Positions 58,594-64,000 of a DNA stretch of 64,000 bases are shown here, in pieces. Origin of the DNA: Glycine soja (lineage: Eukaryota; Streptophyta; Magnoliopsida; Fabales; Fabaceae); the NCBI RefSeq assembly GCF_004193775.1, contig NC_041019.1, positions 32,367,280-32,431,279 on the forward strand, given 5' to 3'. The notes under the pieces were generated by a model that worked only from the letters and a program-made list of their open reading frames with translations, was not told the DNA's origin and made no database searches. The position numbers were made by a program, and so were the translations under genes. Each line of letters opens with the position of its first letter. Position 1 is the stretch's first letter.

Positions 58594-59236
58594 TCTCCCC
58601 CTTTGGCAAATTTTGTCTAAAACATACTTAGACACTTCCTGAGCAGGTACGAGCAGTTATGCAAGCGGGATCAGCAACTTTCATTATCAAAGTAATCAGG
58701 CACAGCGGAATCTGTAGTTTAGACAAGTTGCAAGTCGTTTCCAGGATGTCAAGACATCTCTCGTGACATCAGCTTTCTGCTCCCCCTGTCTCCATGCTCT
58801 TACTGCTGTGAAGCAGTTCACTGCAGCATCTTCTATCAGCTACTAGTCTTTACCAGGATGTCACGACATCTCATGTGACATCAGTTTTCTGTTCCTGCTC
58901 CCCCTGTCTCCATGCTTACTGCAGCATCTTCTATCATCTACTAGTAGCTTACATCAGTCATCATCAGCAGCAGCAGTCTCCCCCTCAAGATCATGAATCA
59001 TGCATACATCGTATCCTACTGCCATACATCATATTGCATACATAGTATCCTACTACTCAAAATCATGCATACATGCATACATAACTATTATTACTCCCCC
59101 TTTTTAGACAGAATTTGACAAAAGTAGAATGCATGAACTTAAGGTGCAAATATTACAGACCAATAGTAATCAATTGTTCAAAGGGACATGCCCCTATAGC
59201 CAGTAAAAGTGAAAAGCAAAAATAAAGGTCTGATGG
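58594..59236 (-). other. SIRE1-type 3' untranslated region and polypurine tract
   Basis: The minus-strand polypurine tract CAAAGGGGGAGAT (58594-58606) abuts the LTR. Four more AGGGGGAG-like tracts lie at about 58781, 58897, 58979 and 59094. Two complete composite motifs lie at 58745-58770 and 58857-58882. No coding sequence. Confidence 0.75.
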
Positions 59237-61273
59237 TCATGGGGTGGCCTCAGAATCATCATCATCCGATTCTGTATCCTCTGCTGCATCTTCCTCTTCC
59301 TCAGCTGCCTCTTCTTCTTGCTCAGCTGCTTCACCATCATCAATGCCACTGTCTGTGAGTCTTTCGATCAGCCGTTCCAGCTCCATTTTCTTCTCTGTGG
59401 TGGCTTTGATGGTTGCCTCCAGCACCTTGCATGTGTCCTTGAGTTCAGCAATCAAGGCATCCTTGGATACAGCACCTGAAGCAGCAGCTTTCCCTGATGT
59501 CGAGACAATGTCTGGGACATGTGTCCCCTCAAACAGTTTGTAATGCAGGGATAGAGGAGATTCTCTCTTCATCACAAAGTCAATGTTGTTTAAGATATTG
59601 GGATGTTGACTCAACATAATGCCACACAATACAGTTGGGAAGGCAATGGGTAATTTAACAGCAAATGATTCTGAATGCTTAACAGTTTGATCAAAAATAT
59701 AGTTTCCAAAATTAAATTTGGACTTGGTTCCAACAGCATACAGAAATTTACCCAAACCTGTGGCAACAGTGGAAGTATGATTGGTGGGTACCCAGTTTGC
59801 AGCGCCAATCCTATGCAGAATTGCATACTTCACACTCAGCTTCCCTGCAGAAAGCTTCCCTTTCTTTGGCCAATGCTGGACTTGTTTGGCAGTGATTTCC
59901 TTGGCAATTTGATGTTCAGAAGCATCAATATCCACCACTCCTTCAGTAGGTCTGCCCAGGTATTTGTTGATCACAGCAGGGGAGAATCTAACACACTTTC
60001 CTCTGACAAACACTTTCTGGTACTCATCACTCTTTCTGTTGGTTATGTCAGAGGGAATGTTGACAATGAATTCCCTGACTAGGCTTTCATAACAATCTCC
60101 CAACTTGGTGACTGTCTTCAGTAGTCCAGCAGCCTTGATGAGGTCCATGGTCTCCTTGCAATCCAAGGCATCTCTTCCCAGTTCTCTTTCAACCGCAAGT
60201 CTGCGTTGATACACATATTTCCACTTTTCAACATTGCCAATGGAGTGGAAAGAGATGTTGTCCAATGGTGCATCAGGAACATTTCCAGGCACCTTTCTCC
60301 CAGATTTCTTGGACCTCTTTGATGTCGAGACATCTAGTTCGACATCATCATCAGAATCAGATGAGGAAATTTCTTTCCTCTTCTTGGAGGGGATTGCAAC
60401 TTTGCTCCTTCTGGATGTGGTAGGAGTGATTGGAGTGCTCTTCTTCTGGGCCATAGTTTTGATTCGTCCAGACCTCTTGATGGGGGTTTTCCCTTTTCTG
60501 CTTTGTAACCTTTCTGCAATGCCAGGTGCCAACCTGTTGGCAATGGGTTCCTCATCAGATTCTACTTCTTCAAGGTCAATGAGGTCACCTGGAGCAGGTT
60601 CTGGTGCCCGTGGTGCAGGGGTCTCCTCTGAGGCTTGATCCTCTTCTTCTGTTGATTCCTCTTCACTGGGTGAAGAGAGGGCTTCAGCATTTGGAGCGGA
60701 AGATGTTGGAACATCTTTATCAACATCAGGCACAGAAACATTCGGGGTGGAGGATGTTGGAACATCTTCATCAGCATCAGGCACAGAAGCATTTTTCAGA
60801 ATGTTACTCACAATACTGCGGATCTTCTTATCCATCTCCGGGTCTACTTCCCTAGGACTTGTTGCAAGGCTAGGGTTTTCAGAAATCTTCACACCCTGTT
60901 GTCGTTTGGGAACCAGTTTTTCAGGAACAGGGGCTTGACCAGGAATCATCTGTATGGGTTGGATATGGAATTCAGGTTGTTCCTGGATTGATGGCGCTTT
61001 GGTGGATGATGGAGATGATGGTACAGCGGGTGAACCAGGAGCTGAAGTTTCTTTTGGCGAGGTAGCCATGGAAATGCAGAGCGTTTGGAATGGTTTCGCA
61101 AATTTCTGAGAGCTGTTGGGGAATGCTGAAAACAAGATTACCACGAATATATAAGTTTGAATGAGGAATGTAGAGGGACGTGTGAAGCAACGGTCGAATT
61201 TGTTTTGGCTTAGTAGTGAACGTGCTATTAATGTTAAGTGAGACGTTTGAGCACGTTCAGATAGCAGTAGCTG
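59237..61273 (-). CDS. SIRE1 envelope-like protein (readthrough ORF)
   Basis: The frame is open without a stop from the codon after the pol TAG (61273) to the stop at 59237. The first ATG is at 61069 (610 residues: MATSPKETSAPG). Parts: a Ser/Pro-rich N-terminus with a tandem PDxDxDVPTS repeat; a Lys-rich basic stretch; a central domain (WKYVYQRRLAVERELGRDAL, CYESLVREFIVNIPSD, VFVRGKCVRFSPAVINKYLG) of the plant transposon protein type; a C-terminal coiled-coil-like segment (LEATIKATTEKKMELERLIE); and an acidic tail. A hydrophobic stretch lies between the TAG and the first ATG (61118-61171). By knowledge of SIRE1 it is expressed by stop-codon readthrough as a Pol-Env fusion. Its role is unproven. 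Confidence 0.85.
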   Translation of the reverse strand, partial: QLLLSERAQTSHLTLIARSLLSQNKFDRCFTRPSTFLIQTYIFVVILFSAFPNSSQKFAKPFQTLCISMATSPKETSAPGSPAVPSSPSSTKAPSIQEQPEFHIQPIQMIPGQAPVPEKLVPKRQQGVKISENPSLATSPREVDPEMDKKIRSIVSNILKNASVPDADEDVPTSSTPNVSVPDVDKDVPTSSAPNAEALSSPSEEESTEEEDQASEETPAPRAPEPAPGDLIDLEEVESDEEPIANRLAPGIAERLQSRKGKTPIKRSGRIKTMAQKKSTPITPTTSRRSKVAIPSKKRKEISSSDSDDDVELDVSTSKRSKKSGRKVPGNVPDAPLDNISFHSIGNVEKWKYVYQRRLAVERELGRDALDCKETMDLIKAAGLLKTVTKLGDCYESLVREFIVNIPSDITNRKSDEYQKVFVRGKCVRFSPAVINKYLGRPTEGVVDIDASEHQIAKEITAKQVQHWPKKGKLSAGKLSVKYAILHRIGAANWVPTNHTSTVATGLGKFLYAVGTKSKFNFGNYIFDQTVKHSESFAVKLPIAFPTVLCGIMLSQHPNILNNIDFVMKRESPLSLHYKLFEGTHVPDIVSTSGKAAASGAVSKDALIAELKDTCKVLEATIKATTEKKMELERLIERLTDSGIDDGEAAEQEEEAAEEEEDAAEDTESDDDDSEATP

Positions 61274-61276
61274 CTA
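61262..61276 (-). promoter_or_regulatory. Stop-codon readthrough context at the pol end
   Basis: On the minus strand the stop is TAG followed by CAGCTA, an exact CARYYA match. This is the TMV-type leaky stop context reported to drive SIRE1 env-like expression. The env-like frame continues in phase. Confidence 0.85.
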
Positions 61277-64000
61277 TAATTCCTCTAGCAGACAAATGCC
61301 CAGCTTGCCCCTCAGTTTTTCAAACTGATTTGCATCCAATGCCTTTGTGAAAATATCTGCTATTTGTTCCTCAGTGTCAACATGCTCCAGTGTGATAACT
61401 TTATCATCAACAAGCTCTCTGATATAGTGATGTCTAATGTCAATGTGCTTGGTTCTGCTGTGTTGCACAGGATTTTTAGAAATATTAATAGCACTCAAGT
61501 TGTCACAGTATAATGTCATGACATCTTGTTCGACATTGTACTCCTTGAGCATCTGCTTCATCCAAACTAGTTGTGAACAGCTGCTTCCTGCTGCAATATA
61601 CTCTGCTTCTGCAGTAGATAGGGACACACAGTTCTGCTTCTTGCTGAACCATGAAATAAGATTGTTGCCCAGATAGAAGCATCCACCAGAAGTGCTTTTT
61701 CTGTCATCCGCACTTCCAGCCCAATCAGCATCACAGTACCCAACCAGCATTGAATCTGAACAATGACAGTACATAATCCCATAGTCACTGGTGCCATTTA
61801 CATATTTCAGAATTCTCTTTACTTGATTCAAGTGACTTATCTTGGGATTGGCTTGATATCTTGCACAAACACCTACTGCATAGGTGATGTCAGGTCTGCT
61901 AGCTGTTAAATATAGTAAGCTCCCAATCATGCTTCTGTACAGACTTTGATCAACACTGGTGCCAGCTTCATCTTTTGTCAGCTTCAAGTGAGTAGGTGCA
62001 GGTGTTCTTTTATGGCTGGCATTTTCCATCCCAAACTTCTTGACAATGTTCTTTGCATACTTGCTTTGTGAGAGGAATATGGTGTCTTCCATCTGCTTCA
62101 CTTGGAGTCCCAGAAAATAAGTCAGCTCTCCAACAAGACTCATTTCAAATTCAGATTGCATCTGTTGGACAAAATGTCGAAGCATCTCATTCGACATCCC
62201 TCCAAACACAATGTCATCAACATATATCTGTGCTATCATCAAGTTATCAGCATCTTGTTTGACAAAGAGAGTCTTGTCAATTCCTCCCTTCCTATACCCT
62301 TGCTGGGTAAGGAACTCTGTTAGCCTTTCATACCAAGCTCTTGGAGCTTGCTTCAATCCATAGAGAGCCTTCTTGAGCCTGTATACATGATCTGGATGAG
62401 TTGGATCTACAAATCCCTTTGGCTGCTCCACATAGGCTTCTTCATTCAGGTATCCATTCAGAAACGCGCTTTTCACATCCATCTGGTACAGCTTGAATTT
62501 TAGGATGCAAGCTACGCCAAGTAACAATCTGATGGACTCAAGTCTAGCAACAGGAGCGAAAGTTTCATCAAAGTCTACACCTTCAATCTGAGTGTAGCCT
62601 TGAGCAACAAGTCTGGCCTTGTTTCTGGTTATAACACCTTCTTCATTGGTTTTGTTCTTGAAGATCCACTTGGTGCCAATCACATTAGTTCCCTCGGGTC
62701 TCGGAACTAGCTCCCAGACTTCATTCCTTTTGAATTGCTCCAATTCTTCTTGCATAGCATTGATCCAGAACTCATCAGTTAGTGCCTCTTTCACATTCTT
62801 GGGCTCAATTTTGGAGACAAAGCATGAATTGGAGACAATCTCAATCTCCCTTGATCTTGTAGTGACCCCTCTGTTTGGATCTCCTATAATCAGCTCCTTG
62901 GGGTGCATCTTCTGGATTCTAATGGAGGGTTTCTTGTCAGGTTGGTTGATGTTTGGTTCATCTGTAGCAGAGTCAGAGTTTTCTGCATTTTCTGCACTTT
63001 TAGCTGTATCTGCTACCTTGTCTCCCGATGTTCTGACATCTTCTTCGACATCCTTCTTTCTTGCTGGAGTTAGATCATCAACAACCACATTGATGGATTC
63101 CATCACAGTTCTGGTTCTGGAATTGAATACTCTATATGCTCTGCTGTTTGTAGAGTATCCCAGGAATATTCCTGCATCACTCTTGGGATCCATCTTTCTC
63201 CTTTGCTCTCTATCTGCCAAAATGTAACATGGACTTCCAAAGATGTGGAAGTGCTTGACAGTTGGCTTCCTCCCTTTCCAGATTTCATACAGTGTGGTTG
63301 GAGTCCCTCTTCTCAGTGTGACTCTGTTGTGGATGTAGCATGCTGTGTTCATGGCTTCAGCCCAGAGATTATAGGGAAGTTCTTTGGCATGAAGCATGAC
63401 CCTAGCAGCCTCTTGCAAAGTCCTGTTTTTCCTCTCAACTATGCCATTCTGTTGTGGGGTAATGGCTGCAGAGAACTCATGAGTGATGCCTTCAGATGTG
63501 CAGAATTCAGTAAACCTGCTGTTTTCAAACTCTCTGCCATGGTCACTCCTGATTCTCTTGATGACACAGTCTTTTTCTCTTTGAAGTTTTAGACTCAACT
63601 CCTTGAATACTTCAAAGGTGTCTGATTTTTCTCTGATAAAGTTGACCCAGGTAAATCTGGAGAAATCATCCACAACAACATAGGCATACCTCTTTCCTCC
63701 AAGGCTTTCAACTTGCATAGGCCCCATCAAGTCCATGTGAAGTAGTTCCAGCACCCTGGAAGTGGTCTGATGTTGAAGCTTCTGGTGGGACATCTTGACT
63801 TGCTTTCCAATCTGACATTCACCACAAATTCTGCCTTCTTCTATTTTCAGATTGGGAATGCCTCTAACAGCACCTTTGTCAATGATTTTCTTCATGCCTC
63901 TTAAGTGCAGATGTCCAAATCTTTGATGCCATATTCTGACTTCATCTTCTTTGGAGGATAGACATGTGGAGGAGTAACTGGTTTCTTGAGGTGTCCATAG
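61274..64000 (-). CDS. pol: SIRE1-type Pol: integrase, reverse transcriptase, RNase H (partial)
   Basis: Open from the window edge to TAG 61274-61276 (over 900 codons). Order: integrase zinc region ([13 protein letters not shown], then ICGECQIGK), integrase core with [13 protein letters not shown] and GIVERKNRT (D-D35-E spacing correct), linker, RT with WVNFIREKS upstream and the YVDD box at 62213-62224, then RNase H with [19 protein letters not shown] and LYCDN. All catalytic residues are present. The ATG at 63895 is internal; the real start lies in gag beyond the window. The enzyme set copies RNA to DNA and inserts it in the genome. Confidence 0.95.
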   Translation of the reverse strand, partial: LWTPQETSYSSTCLSSKEDEVRIWHQRFGHLHLRGMKKIIDKGAVRGIPNLKIEEGRICGECQIGKQVKMSHQKLQHQTTSRVLELLHMDLMGPMQVESLGGKRYAYVVVDDFSRFTWVNFIREKSDTFEVFKELSLKLQREKDCVIKRIRSDHGREFENSRFTEFCTSEGITHEFSAAITPQQNGIVERKNRTLQEAARVMLHAKELPYNLWAEAMNTACYIHNRVTLRRGTPTTLYEIWKGRKPTVKHFHIFGSPCYILADREQRRKMDPKSDAGIFLGYSTNSRAYRVFNSRTRTVMESINVVVDDLTPARKKDVEEDVRTSGDKVADTAKSAENAENSDSATDEPNINQPDKKPSIRIQKMHPKELIIGDPNRGVTTRSREIEIVSNSCFVSKIEPKNVKEALTDEFWINAMQEELEQFKRNEVWELVPRPEGTNVIGTKWIFKNKTNEEGVITRNKARLVAQGYTQIEGVDFDETFAPVARLESIRLLLGVACILKFKLYQMDVKSAFLNGYLNEEAYVEQPKGFVDPTHPDHVYRLKKALYGLKQAPRAWYERLTEFLTQQGYRKGGIDKTLFVKQDADNLMIAQIYVDDIVFGGMSNEMLRHFVQQMQSEFEMSLVGELTYFLGLQVKQMEDTIFLSQSKYAKNIVKKFGMENASHKRTPAPTHLKLTKDEAGTSVDQSLYRSMIGSLLYLTASRPDITYAVGVCARYQANPKISHLNQVKRILKYVNGTSDYGIMYCHCSDSMLVGYCDADWAGSADDRKSTSGGCFYLGNNLISWFSKKQNCVSLSTAEAEYIAAGSSCSQLVWMKQMLKEYNVEQDVMTLYCDNLSAINISKNPVQHSRTKHIDIRHHYIRELVDDKVITLEHVDTEEQIADIFTKALDANQFEKLRGKLGICLLEEL

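Larger units (their letters stand above)
57401..64000 (-). mobile_element. SIRE1-type Ty1/copia element with env-like ORF (partial)
   Basis: The minus-strand element has its 3' LTR at 57401-58593, polypurine tract at 58594-58606, an env-like ORF and pol; the rest (protease, gag, 5' LTR) lies beyond 64000. The order pol, TAG, env-like ORF, 3' LTR and the sequences themselves match the soybean SIRE1 (Maximus/SIRE) lineage. It is inserted in element B. All visible coding parts are open. Confidence 0.9.

Noticed and set aside
61070..61144. GTG at 61144 as the start of the env-like protein
   Set aside because: GTG starts are not expected here; the frame is open upstream to the pol TAG, so the segment is better read as part of the readthrough product, with the first ATG at 61069.

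Overview
The window is plant nuclear DNA made almost entirely of nested transposable elements. I see no intact host gene, no tRNA or rRNA gene and no CRISPR array. A legume, most likely soybean (Glycine) or a close relative, is suggested by a SIRE1-type Ty1/copia element with an envelope-like ORF at the right edge, an env-less Athila-type Ty3/gypsy element resembling the Diaspora group, and Ogre- and Tat-type gypsy elements. AT-rich spacers, solo LTRs, truncated ORFs and insertions inside insertions fit pericentromeric heterochromatin. The species call is inference.

Layout. 1-767: a gypsy gag fragment and AT-rich flank. 768-3358: a 2.6 kb solo LTR (TSD TAAAG). 3426-22149: copia-type element A on the minus strand (TSD TTATA). 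It holds a broken gag and a broken 'plant transposon protein' ORF but no pol. Its 5' LTR is split by a solo LTR of its own family (8547-10184, TSD ATTAA) and by a young Athila-type element (10494-20899, TSD TGTAC) with a nearly full gag-pol. 22150-31903: AT-rich DNA with a dead hAT transposon (24056-30312) sitting in one copy of a duplicated segment; the other copy is an empty site. 31904-38932: old Tat-type gypsy element E, with a Mutator-like element carrying a host gene fragment (32155-33322) in its 5' LTR. From 38933: gypsy element D. Its LTR is split by a 13.9 kb Ogre-type element C without pol (40037-53921, TSD AACCT), which itself holds a copia solo LTR (47172-48208, TSD TCCTA). D's interior is split by copia element B (from 54516, sister of A), and B is split by the SIRE1-type element (57401 to beyond 64000). 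Insertion order in the right half is E, then D, then C or B, then SIRE1 inside B.

The SIRE1-type copy is the only one that looks competent. Its visible pol is open to the window edge with all catalytic residues, its env-like ORF is intact, and the two are in the same frame, separated by one TAG in the CARYYA readthrough context. The Athila copy has LTRs that are about 99% identical, yet carries changes at key positions of RT, integrase and the Gag zinc knuckle.

The most unusual signals are short inverted-repeat systems specific to each retroelement family. A/B-family LTRs carry tandem hairpins with a constant 9-nt loop and stems that differ between units but stay self-complementary, a second hairpin class, and arrays of the 12-bp palindrome GTAATCGATTAC. 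The SIRE1-type copy carries about ten copies of a composite motif (GATGTC-N2-GACATC-N6-GACATC) in its LTR, 3' region, env and pol. Elements A, C and SIRE1 each also carry a relative of the same accessory-protein domain.
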